DNA of 64,000 nt from Janthinobacterium sp. 67 (GTDB lineage Bacteria; Pseudomonadota; Gammaproteobacteria; Burkholderiales; Burkholderiaceae_D), in the NCBI RefSeq assembly GCF_002797895.1, contig NZ_PGES01000001.1, positions 2,170,001-2,234,000 on the forward strand. Direction: 5' to 3'. Both the position numbers and the translations under genes were made by a program. The notes below the pieces were generated by a model. That model was not told the DNA's origin. It worked only from the letters and a program-made list of their open reading frames with translations, and did no database searches. Position 1 is the stretch's first letter. The number at the start of each line of letters is the position of its first letter. Positions 56,265-64,000 of this stretch are shown here, in pieces.

Positions 56265-57635
56265 ATGGGCATGGCAGCGAAAGTCTTGTGGGGAGAAGGC
56301 CTGTTCCTGCGGCCGCAGCATTTCCAGCGCCAGGATCAGTATCACGAAGCGCGCCTGCATCACACGGCCAGCGCCCTGCATCCCTACCTGTGGGGCGTGG
56401 CGCACATGGCGTGGGACCTGGCGGCGCTGAAGACGGGCACCTTGCGCCTGCAGGCGCTGTCGGCCATCTTCCGCGACGGCGAAGTGTTCGAATCGCTGGG
56501 CGACGGCGCGCCGGGCAGCGATGCCCTGCCCCCGCCCGTGGACCTGGAAGCGCTGCCGCCGGCCGTGCAGGAAGTGACATATTACGCGGCGCTGCCCATC
56601 CTCAACCGCGAAGGCATGAATTACACGCTGCAGGCAGCAACGGCAGGCACGCCGGCCAGCACCCGCTTTGCGCACGCCATGCGCGCCACGCCCGACCTGT
56701 TCACGGAGTCCGCCGTGGCCGACGTGGCCTACCTGAAGAAAACCGTGCGCCTGATTCCCGACAGCGAAGCGCGCGGCTCCTACGACTGCCTGCCGCTGAT
56801 CGCCCTGCGGCGCACGGTATCGGGCGGCTTCGAACCCGTGCCCTCGTTCATGGCGCCCAGCCTGGCGATCGCCGGCGCGCCGCGCCTGCAGGGCGTGCTG
56901 GAACACCTGCTCGACGCCTTGCAGGCGAAGGTAAGCGCGCTGCACGGCCACCACCGCGAACCGAGCCGCAATGTGATCGAGTTCCGCTCGGGCGACGTGT
57001 CCTCTTTCTGGCTGCTGCACACGGTCAGCACGGCCGCCGCCGCGCTGATGCACTATGTACGCCATCCGGCCCTGCATCCGGAGCGCCTGTACGAAGCGCT
57101 GCTGGGACTGGCCGGCGGCTTGCTCAGCTATTCCAAGCACTATACCCTGGCCAGCCTGCCGGCCTACGACCACGCGCAGCCGGGTGTCTGCTTCGACGCC
57201 ATCGACGCCATCATCCGCGAACTGCTCGACACCGTCATCTCGTCGAAGTATTTTTCCATCGCCCTGCTCGAAGACAAGCCGTCGTACTACCTGGGCAAGC
57301 TCGATTCGGGCAAGATCGACCAGCACACCACCTTGTACCTGGCCATTCGCGCCGCCATGCCCGCCATCGAACTGGTCGACGTGGTGCCATTGCGCGTAAA
57401 AGTGGGCGCGCCCGACGACGTGGAAAAATGCGTGCTCACGGCCATGCCCGGCCTGAAGCTGTCGCATGCGCCGCAAGTGCCAGCCGCCATTCCCGTGCGT
57501 CCCGACACCTATTATTTTGCGATTGAAAACCGCGGCGCGCTGTACGAACAGATGCTCAAGGCGCAGTCGATTTCCGTCTACGTGCCGGCCGGCATACGCG
57601 ACCTGCAGCTGGAACTGATCGCGGTGACGGCATGA
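56265..57635 (+). CDS. tssK: T6SS baseplate protein TssK
   Basis: TssK links the baseplate to the membrane complex. The start at 56265 has AAGGAG upstream and gives 456 residues. Landmarks: WGEGLFLRPQHFQRQDQYHEA at the N-terminus and TLYLAIRAAMPAIELVDVVP plus FAIENRGALYEQMLKAQ near the C-terminus. It overlaps tssL by 4 nt. Confidence 0.95.
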   Translation: MGMAAKVLWGEGLFLRPQHFQRQDQYHEARLHHTASALHPYLWGVAHMAWDLAALKTGTLRLQALSAIFRDGEVFESLGDGAPGSDALPPPVDLEALPPAVQEVTYYAALPILNREGMNYTLQAATAGTPASTRFAHAMRATPDLFTESAVADVAYLKKTVRLIPDSEARGSYDCLPLIALRRTVSGGFEPVPSFMAPSLAIAGAPRLQGVLEHLLDALQAKVSALHGHHREPSRNVIEFRSGDVSSFWLLHTVSTAAAALMHYVRHPALHPERLYEALLGLAGGLLSYSKHYTLASLPAYDHAQPGVCFDAIDAIIRELLDTVISSKYFSIALLEDKPSYYLGKLDSGKIDQHTTLYLAIRAAMPAIELVDVVPLRVKVGAPDDVEKCVLTAMPGLKLSHAPQVPAAIPVRPDTYYFAIENRGALYEQMLKAQSISVYVPAGIRDLQLELIAVTA

Positions 57636-58420
57636 GCCAGCTCATCGAACGGCGCGCGGCGCCCTCCCTGCTGGGACAAACCGGTTCCGCTGCTGCCGGC
57701 ACGGCCAGCCGCCATGCAGGCAGCGCCCTGCTGGACCTGATGCACGAAGGCTTTTACATGCTGTTCATGCTGAAGCACGGTTCGGCGCCCGGCGACGAAC
57801 AAAGCTTCATGGACCGCATCACGGCCTTCCTCGACGACTTCGAGCGCGAGGCGAAAAAGATCCGCGCCGATAGCGACGATATCGAGGCGGCCAAATATGC
57901 GTTCTGCGCGGCCGTTGATGAAATCATCCTGGCCTCGCCCTTCGCCCTGCGCAAGCAGTGGGAACGGCGCCCGCTGCAACTGCTGATCTTTGGCGACCAG
58001 CTGGCCGGCGAACACTTCTTCGACCGCCTCGACGCCTTGCGCGGCAAGGGCGCCATGCGCGTGCAGGCGCTGCAGGTCTTCCACATGTGTTTATTGCTGG
58101 GATTCCAGGGCAAGTATGCAATCGACGGCGGCGAAAAACTCAGCTACCTGACGGCACGCCTGGGCGACGAGATCGCCCACGTCAAGGGCAAGAGCCGTGG
58201 CTTCGCGCCGCGCGCGGAACGCCCCGACCAGGTGGTCAACAAGCGCGGCAGCGACGTGCCGCTATGGGCCTTGTCGAGCTTTTTCGCCCTGATCGCCATC
58301 TGTGCCTACCTGGGCCTGAAAACGCATCTGACGCGCGGCACGCAAACGACACTGGCAGCCTACGCTGATCTGGTCAAACTCGCGCCGCGGCCGGCCCACC
58401 TGACGATCACCTTGCCGTAA
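57632..58420 (+). CDS. tssL: T6SS membrane protein TssL (DotU/IcmH)
   Basis: TssL is the inner-membrane partner of TssM. The 262-residue protein has a cytoplasmic DotU domain (LLDLMHEGFYMLFMLKHG, EAAKYAFCAAVDEIILASPFALRKQWERRPLQ, GEHFFDRLDAL) and one C-terminal membrane helix (about 213-231). It has no fused OmpA domain; a separate OmpA/BON protein lies back-to-back with it. Confidence 0.94.
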   Translation: MSQLIERRAAPSLLGQTGSAAAGTASRHAGSALLDLMHEGFYMLFMLKHGSAPGDEQSFMDRITAFLDDFEREAKKIRADSDDIEAAKYAFCAAVDEIILASPFALRKQWERRPLQLLIFGDQLAGEHFFDRLDALRGKGAMRVQALQVFHMCLLLGFQGKYAIDGGEKLSYLTARLGDEIAHVKGKSRGFAPRAERPDQVVNKRGSDVPLWALSSFFALIAICAYLGLKTHLTRGTQTTLAAYADLVKLAPRPAHLTITLP

Positions 58421-59200
58421 TTACCGCGCAATCCTGAACTCGATGCGCCGGTTCCGCGCCCGGCCATCGGCCGTGGTGTTGCTGGCCACGGGGCGGTCCG
58501 GCCCCTGCCCCGACACCAGCACGGAATCGGCCACGACGCCCTTGCCGGCCAGGTAGGCGCGCACGGCTTCGGCGCGCGCCTGGCTCAGGGCCACGTTGCT
58601 GGCGCGCAGGCCCGTGTCGTCCGTGTGGCCGATCACTTCGACCTTGCGTCCGCGCAGCTTGAGCATGACGGCCGCCATCTCGTCGAGAATCGTCAGGCCG
58701 GCCGGCGTGATGGTGGCCTTGCCGCTGTCGAATTCGATGATGCGTTTGTCGAGCGCCGCATCGAGCAAGCCCTGCTCGGCCTCGGCCGCCCTGACCCGCA
58801 AGCCATTGTTGACGATGTAGGTGGGATTGAGGCTGGTGGCGATGTCGCTGGCGATCTGCTGGCGCTGCGCCTCGTTCGCCACCTCGCCGCGCACGCTGAC
58901 GTTGTTGCCGTCGACGCTGATCTGCCCCCGTGAAATGAGCTTCAGGTTCGGCGCGATCAGCTTTTGCACGTAGCCGTTCCAGTTGGCCGGCACGGCCACG
59001 TTGCCGATGGCGATCTGGTCGACCACGCGCTCGGCGCCATACAGTTCGCGCAGGCGGGTCAGCACGGCCGCCTTGCCCGCCTCGTCGGCCAGGGTGCCCG
59101 TGACGAGGATCTGCCCCGGCATCGGCGTCTGGGGCGCTTGCGCCTGGGCGCGGCAGGGAGCGGCCGCGGCAAGCAGCAGAAAAATGATGGGGAATTTCAT
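58421..59200 (-). CDS. OmpA-family protein with BON domains (TagL-like)
   Basis: The 259-residue protein has a signal peptide, a BON-like middle (about 30-140, ISVDGNNVSVRGEVANEAQRQQIASDIAT), and an OmpA C-terminal peptidoglycan-binding domain (IEFDSGKATITPAG, IGHTDDTGLRASNVALSQARAEAVRAYL, RNRRIEFRI). It probably supplies the cell-wall anchor that TssL lacks. Its stop abuts the tssL stop with no bases between (TAATTA). It follows tagF by 9 nt. Confidence 0.85.
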   Translation of the reverse strand: MKFPIIFLLLAAAAPCRAQAQAPQTPMPGQILVTGTLADEAGKAAVLTRLRELYGAERVVDQIAIGNVAVPANWNGYVQKLIAPNLKLISRGQISVDGNNVSVRGEVANEAQRQQIASDIATSLNPTYIVNNGLRVRAAEAEQGLLDAALDKRIIEFDSGKATITPAGLTILDEMAAVMLKLRGRKVEVIGHTDDTGLRASNVALSQARAEAVRAYLAGKGVVADSVLVSGQGPDRPVASNTTADGRARNRRIEFRIAR

Positions 59201-59209
59201 CGCAATCCT

Positions 59210-60190
59210 TCAGGCAAAGGTATCGGAAAACATGGCGCAGGCCGAGCGCAGCGACAGCTGCTCCTGCTGCAAACAGGCGGAAAACCGGCGCAGCGCCGCA
59301 TCGTGTCCCAGCTGCTCCTCGACCCAGTCGAGCTGGTCGAAGACGATCAGCCGTTCGCTGCCGGCCTGCGGGTCGATCAGCGCGCGCAAGCCATGCGGGT
59401 CGGCGCCGCAAAAGCCGACCACCAGCACGGGCGCCTCGTCAAGGTGGAAAAAGAACAGCGCCAGTTCGAAATCGGCCTGGCGCAGGAAAGGCGCGATCAG
59501 GTGCAGCCAGAAGCTGGCCACCAGCTCGCGCAGCTGCGCGTCTTGCGGCAGCGGCAGCACGAGGCTTTTTTCCAGGCGCGGCAAGCCGCTCTGGCGCACG
59601 GGCAGCAGCAGCAAGCCCAGGCCCAGCAGCAATTCGCGCACCGTCACGGGAAACGCGGGCGAAGCGAGCATCGTTTGCAGGCCATGCACGGTCTGCGCCT
59701 GCAAAAAGGCCGCCAGCCGCGCCGCGTGATCAGGTGCGGCCGGTTCGATTTCGACCACGTTGCCGGCCAGCGCCAGCAGGGCCGGCCCCGGTTCGGCGCT
59801 GGCCACGATGCCTTGCGACAGCTGCTCCACCCGCTGCCACAGGGGCGCGAGCGCCAGCGGGCTGCAAGCGACAAAGGCTTCGGCATCATCGACTTCGAGC
59901 GCGCCCATGGCCATGAAGGGGAAGCGCCGCTGCGACTGGTCGTTGCTCGCTTCCAGGCGCCCGGCGATGGCGCGCCGGCTGCGCGTGCCGACGAAGGCAA
60001 AGCGCAGCGGCGGCAAGGCGTCGTAATTGAGCTTCCAGCGCGGTTCCACCGTCAAGGCGGTCATGACCTGCGCCAGCCAGTCGTCGAGCAGCTGCACCAG
60101 CGCGTGATTGTCGCAAGCCTTGATGAAGTCGCCGCGCGCGGGGATCTTGCCGAAGTAGCCTAGGCGCACCTGCTGTTGCGCGCGCATCAT
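59210..60190 (-). CDS. tagF: T6SS accessory protein TagF
   Basis: TagF is a post-translational negative regulator of T6SS assembly in Pseudomonas and others. The start at 60190 (MMRAQQQVRLGYFGKIPARGDF) overlaps the tssM stop by 4 nt (ATGA) and gives 326 residues. The N-terminal family motif GYFGKIPARGDFI is clear. No PppA or PpkA gene is in the window. Confidence 0.9.
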   Translation of the reverse strand: MMRAQQQVRLGYFGKIPARGDFIKACDNHALVQLLDDWLAQVMTALTVEPRWKLNYDALPPLRFAFVGTRSRRAIAGRLEASNDQSQRRFPFMAMGALEVDDAEAFVACSPLALAPLWQRVEQLSQGIVASAEPGPALLALAGNVVEIEPAAPDHAARLAAFLQAQTVHGLQTMLASPAFPVTVRELLLGLGLLLLPVRQSGLPRLEKSLVLPLPQDAQLRELVASFWLHLIAPFLRQADFELALFFFHLDEAPVLVVGFCGADPHGLRALIDPQAGSERLIVFDQLDWVEEQLGHDAALRRFSACLQQEQLSLRSACAMFSDTFA

Positions 60191-63100
60191 GGCGACACTC
60201 CTGCCACCGCGGCAATGGCCGGCGCGGGCGCGGCGGCAGCACCGACGATGGTCTCGGGCAGCTGCATGCCGCGAAAGCCCTGGTCCTGCACCGCCGCAGT
60301 TCCGCCCGCACCCGTCGCCGTCGTTTCGGCGCTGCTGGTGATCTTCAGGTCGACCGCCACGGCCACCTCGCCGCGCGCCCAGCGCAGTTCGAACACGCCG
60401 CCGTCCTTGCGCTTCTTGGCCGCCGCATCGATCATGCGCTTCAAGCCGAACTGCCCCGGCTCGTTGAACAGTTCCACCGTGCGTCCGTCGAAGGTGACGG
60501 CCGTGATGCGCGCGCCTTGCTGGCCCGCCGCGCCCTGCGGGCCCGGATGCACCATGTTCGTCCACTGCGCCGGCGTGTTGCGGTAGCGCAGTTGCTGGCC
60601 GTCGATCTCCACCGTGTATTCCAGGGTGCCGGGCGCGGGCGACGGCTGGATCTGGAAGACGGTTTGCGCCGCCGTCGACGTGGCCGCCACGCCGCCCGCG
60701 CCCAGCGGCGCGATCCAGCCGGGGAAGCGCGCCACCACCTGCGGCGCCAGGCTGATGCCCATGTCGGCCCAGGTGCGCGGCGCCAGCACGTCGCCGCGCC
60801 GCACCACCAGCGGCCCCATGGACGTGGTGACGAATTTCGCCACCAGCCCTTCCGGGCCGAAGAACTGGCCGATCTCGAGGTTGCTCGCCTCGATGCGCGC
60901 CGTGGGTGCGAACGGATATTTGTTGGCCAGCGATTTCTGGAACGGTTCGTACACCTGCGCCGCCCAGGTCTTGTTGATATCGAGTTCGGCCGGCGCGACG
61001 ATGACGGCAAAGGTCTGCATCAGCGGACGCACGAGGATGGGGCGTATCGCCTGCTTTTGCGCGTCGCTCATCCCCGTGAGCACCTGCTCGTCAACCAATT
61101 TCAGGGCGGCGGCCAGTTCGGAACCGCTGCCCTCCAGGGTCTGCTGCATGAACTGGCGCGCACCCGGCCCCGCGTCGCCCTGGTTCTTCAGCTGGTTCAA
61201 ACGGCTGCGCAGTTTCGATAGCGCTTCGAGGTAGGCGCGCATCAGCGAGGCATTGTTGTCCCTGGCCGCCACCAGCTTGCCCACGCCGGCAAATTCGCGC
61301 CCCACGGGGCCCATCGGCTTATCCAGGCGGGCCGGGTCGAGCTGCGCATTGACGCCGGGATTGGCCGTCAGCTGCGATGGCGCGCGGCGCAGCACGGTTT
61401 CCTTGAACCAGGCGATGATGCCCCGCTCGGCCTTGCGCAGTTGGGCGTTTTGCAGGGCCGGGTTGTCCCACGAGGTTTCCTCGTAAATCGTCGTCAGCAG
61501 CTTGGCGATCGGCGACGACTGTGGATCGCCCAGGCGGTTCATCGCCTGCACGGCGCCGTCAAAGCCTTTCAGGTCGGCGACGGCCACGCCCTGCACGAAT
61601 TTCTGCCACTCGCGCGCATAGTCGGCCTTGTACATGGCCACCAGATTTTTCTCGATCTGCTCCGGACTGCCTTCCAGGGTCAGGTCGTCGGTCGAGGCGC
61701 TTTTCAGCACCCAGTCGGCGCTTTGCAGTTCGCGGTTGGCGGCGTCGCGAAACGCGCCCTCGACGAATTTTTCCCAGGCCTGGCGCGTAAAGGCGCCGGA
61801 GATGGCGTAACTGCCCGCCAGCAGCGCCTGATCCTGCTCGCCGACGATGCGCGCCACCGTCATGCCGGGAAAGCGCGTCGAAGCGCGCGCCTTGACGTCG
61901 GCATACACGCGCTCGCGCGCGGGCATGCCGCGCACCACGCGGCGCAGGTTTTCGCGGGCCTGGTCGACCAGCGCCAGCTTCTGTTCGATGCGCGGCCAGG
62001 ACGGGTCGCCGATCTGCGCCAGGTAAAACGTCAGCAGCCGCTCGGCGCTGCGTATCATCTGCTCGCGCGGCATGGCGCCCCGGTTGCTCTCCAGCCAGCC
62101 GCGCCAGAAGCGCGTCATCTGGTCGTTCAGGTGGCTGCTTTCCGCATGCGTTTTGTCAGCCAGCATCAGATAGGTTTTCAGTGCGTTGTAGGCATCTTCC
62201 ACATGCGTCGCACTGGCCGCCTGGTACTGCACGCTGCGCGGCGCGGCGGCCGGCGTCTGCGGCGTGCGCGCCGAGGGCTGCAGCTGGTCGGCGCTGGCGT
62301 TCATTTCGAACAGCAAGGCTTCCAGCGCGCCCGCCACGGGGGCCAGCATGACCTGGCGCGCGCCGGCGAAATATTCCTCGCGCAGCTTGCGTTCCAGTAG
62401 CTCGCCCTGGTACAGGCCCAGTCGCAAGGACCACGGCCGTTGCGTGCGGTACGCGTCCAGTTGCTCGATGCGGTCCTGCAATATCTCGAGCGCTTCGAGG
62501 CGCGACTGCAAGTCCAGGCGCCGCTCCTGCAGCTTCACCACCTTGTTTAAATCGGCCTCGACGTTGGCCACCAGTTGCCGGTTGCCCAGGTAGGACCAGC
62601 TCCAGCCGCCCAGACAAGCGCCCAGCGACACCGTGGCGGCAAAGAACACGGCATATTTGAAACGCAGCCTGGCGCGGTTGGCATAGTTGGCTACCAGGTG
62701 CTTGTCGGCAAAAATCACCTTGCGGAACAGCTCCAGCAGGAAATAGCCATGCTGGCGCGCACCGGACGGCGCTGCGGCCGCGGCCGGCGTGAAGGCGAGG
62801 TCGAAGCGACGCGCCACCTGCTGCGAAGACGCGCTGACGGGCTCGCCCTCCTGCAGCGCACTGGTGAAATAAAAGCCGCGGAACACGGGCTGGAACTGGA
62901 ACGGGTTTTCCTCGAACAGGGTGGCGATAAAAGCGCGCAAGGCCGGCTTGATGGCGGCGAACTCGAGCGGAAAGGTGAATACGCCGGGCGCCATCGTCTT
63001 GCGTTGCCGGTGCGCCATGTTGGCCAGGCTGAGCTCCGTCAAGCCATCGTGCAATTCATCGAAACTCTGGTCGAAAAATGCCAGCAGCTCGGCCGTGGGC

Positions 63101-63987
63101 AGCTTGCGCTGGTAGGGCATGGTGGCGCCCCAGACGCGCTCGCGCTCGCTGCGTTCGGACTCCGCGAAAAATTCCGTGAAGCCGGCGATCAGGTCCGCCT
63201 TGGTAAACACGATGTACAGGGGCGCGAACACTTCCAGGCGTTCGATGACGTCCTGCACGCGCTTGCGCAGGCTGCGCGCCAGTTGCATGCCCACGTCGGG
63301 GTCGCCTTTCAATTCGTCGATGCTGACGGCGATGAGGATGCCGTTGATGGGCGCCTTGCGCCGGTATTTTTTCAGCAGGTCGAGAAAGCCGAACCACTCG
63401 CCGCGGTGCTCGTCGACGACGCAGTAGCGCCCCGCCGTGTCGAGCACGATGCCGTCCGTCGTGAAAAACCAGTCGCAGTTGCGCGTGCCGCCCACGCCTT
63501 GCACGATCTTGCCGTCGGCGAAGGGGAATTGCAGGCCCGAATGCAGGATGGCGCTGCTCTTGCCGGCGGCAGGATTGCCGATGATCATGTACCACGGCAA
63601 TTCGTACAGGGCGGCGGCGCCCGACTTGAGGCCCAGCTTGGATGTCTTGATGGTCTCGATGGCGGCCAGCATGCCCGAGCGCACCGCGCCGAGTTCGCCC
63701 TGCTGGGTGTTGCCGGCCGTGGAGGACGAGGCGGCCTGCGCGGCGGCGATCTCGGCCTCGTTGAGGATGGCCTGGCCCAGCGCCTGGGCATCGCGCCGCG
63801 CGCGGCGCCGGCGCCACAGCCACAGGCCCAGCCAGGTGACAAAGGCCAGCAGCAGCAATGCCAGGGCCCAGACCAGCGCCACCTCCAGCACCTCGGCGCC
63901 CAAGTACAGGAACACGGCCAGCGCCACGAAGCCGAAGATGGTCAGTTGGCGGCTGTCGGTGAGGAAATGCCAGAGTCGTCGCAGCAT
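60187..63987 (-). CDS. tssM: T6SS membrane protein TssM (IcmF)
   Basis: TssM spans the envelope and links TssL to TssJ. The 1266-residue protein has two N-terminal helices (about 15-57), a cytoplasmic ATPase-like domain with Walker A GNPAAGKS at residues 137-144, a third helix (about 440-463) and a large periplasmic C-terminal domain. It starts 13 nt from the window edge, so any gene upstream of it is not visible. Confidence 0.96.
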   Translation of the reverse strand: MLRRLWHFLTDSRQLTIFGFVALAVFLYLGAEVLEVALVWALALLLLAFVTWLGLWLWRRRRARRDAQALGQAILNEAEIAAAQAASSSTAGNTQQGELGAVRSGMLAAIETIKTSKLGLKSGAAALYELPWYMIIGNPAAGKSSAILHSGLQFPFADGKIVQGVGGTRNCDWFFTTDGIVLDTAGRYCVVDEHRGEWFGFLDLLKKYRRKAPINGILIAVSIDELKGDPDVGMQLARSLRKRVQDVIERLEVFAPLYIVFTKADLIAGFTEFFAESERSERERVWGATMPYQRKLPTAELLAFFDQSFDELHDGLTELSLANMAHRQRKTMAPGVFTFPLEFAAIKPALRAFIATLFEENPFQFQPVFRGFYFTSALQEGEPVSASSQQVARRFDLAFTPAAAAAPSGARQHGYFLLELFRKVIFADKHLVANYANRARLRFKYAVFFAATVSLGACLGGWSWSYLGNRQLVANVEADLNKVVKLQERRLDLQSRLEALEILQDRIEQLDAYRTQRPWSLRLGLYQGELLERKLREEYFAGARQVMLAPVAGALEALLFEMNASADQLQPSARTPQTPAAAPRSVQYQAASATHVEDAYNALKTYLMLADKTHAESSHLNDQMTRFWRGWLESNRGAMPREQMIRSAERLLTFYLAQIGDPSWPRIEQKLALVDQARENLRRVVRGMPARERVYADVKARASTRFPGMTVARIVGEQDQALLAGSYAISGAFTRQAWEKFVEGAFRDAANRELQSADWVLKSASTDDLTLEGSPEQIEKNLVAMYKADYAREWQKFVQGVAVADLKGFDGAVQAMNRLGDPQSSPIAKLLTTIYEETSWDNPALQNAQLRKAERGIIAWFKETVLRRAPSQLTANPGVNAQLDPARLDKPMGPVGREFAGVGKLVAARDNNASLMRAYLEALSKLRSRLNQLKNQGDAGPGARQFMQQTLEGSGSELAAALKLVDEQVLTGMSDAQKQAIRPILVRPLMQTFAVIVAPAELDINKTWAAQVYEPFQKSLANKYPFAPTARIEASNLEIGQFFGPEGLVAKFVTTSMGPLVVRRGDVLAPRTWADMGISLAPQVVARFPGWIAPLGAGGVAATSTAAQTVFQIQPSPAPGTLEYTVEIDGQQLRYRNTPAQWTNMVHPGPQGAAGQQGARITAVTFDGRTVELFNEPGQFGLKRMIDAAAKKRKDGGVFELRWARGEVAVAVDLKITSSAETTATGAGGTAAVQDQGFRGMQLPETIVGAAAAPAPAIAAVAGVSP

Positions 63988-64000
63988 GATAGGCCCAGGG

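Overview
This is a GC-rich, gene-dense chromosomal segment from a betaproteobacterium, most likely Oxalobacteraceae (Janthinobacterium/Massilia/Duganella type). The inference rests on gene order (rpsO-pnp, qor-tpiA-secG-tRNA-Leu-nuoABC, ilvBNC, pssA-leuA, complete isc operon, ECF sigma-DUF3619-DUF3106-RDD), protein sequence character and EWEEF-ending chemoreceptors. I see no integrase, insertion sequence, phage genes or CRISPR array.

Layout. 1-4.2 kb: the start of the nuo (complex I) operon, tRNA-Leu(GAG), secG, tpiA and a quinone oxidoreductase, all on the minus strand. 4.2-8.5 kb: an accessory block (Sel1 protein, GIN-domain protein, small exported protein, dCache chemoreceptor, a doubtful small ORF). 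8.6-11.3 kb: pnp and rpsO with clear terminators and a hairpin-rich pnp leader. 11.4-14.1 kb: two plus-strand lipoproteins. 14.2-23.9 kb: leuA, pssA, two tandem SIMPL proteins, an MFS transporter, a small membrane protein, then ilvC-ilvN-ilvB. This looks like an ancestral ilvBNC-pssA-leuA cluster split by four extra genes. 24.4-26.7 kb: a sigma-factor operon. 26.7-29.0 kb: truncated hemoglobin, a pseudouridine synthase, a REP-like hairpin pair and a methyltransferase. 29.0-34.8 kb: iscX-fdx-hscA-hscB-iscA-iscU-iscS-iscR, read from iscR downward. 35-36.5 kb: a 131-bp inverted-repeat-bounded element, then a NADAR protein and an altered UDG-like protein. 36.7-47.9 kb: a diguanylate cyclase, an aromatic ring-cleavage operon with a LysR regulator, ChaC, a radical SAM protein behind a perfect LexA box, a DTW protein, a second chemoreceptor, a lipocalin and a solute-binding protein. 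48-64 kb: a type VI secretion system (tssA, tssH, tssE, hcp, tssC, tssB, a TPR lipoprotein | tssJ, tssK, tssL | OmpA/BON protein, tagF, tssM).

The most interesting signals are: the radical SAM gene with the LexA box; the operon-like pair of a UDG homologue with altered catalytic motifs and a NADAR glycosidase; the T6SS locus with no tssF or tssG where they usually sit; a 12-bp perfect stem at the predicted 5' end of the pssA transcript; a GC-rich stem-loop in five isc gaps; a 10-bp inverted repeat that pairs with a chemoreceptor start codon; and two short repeat elements (REP pair, MITE-like element). All functional statements come from reading the sequence against known families. No search was run.
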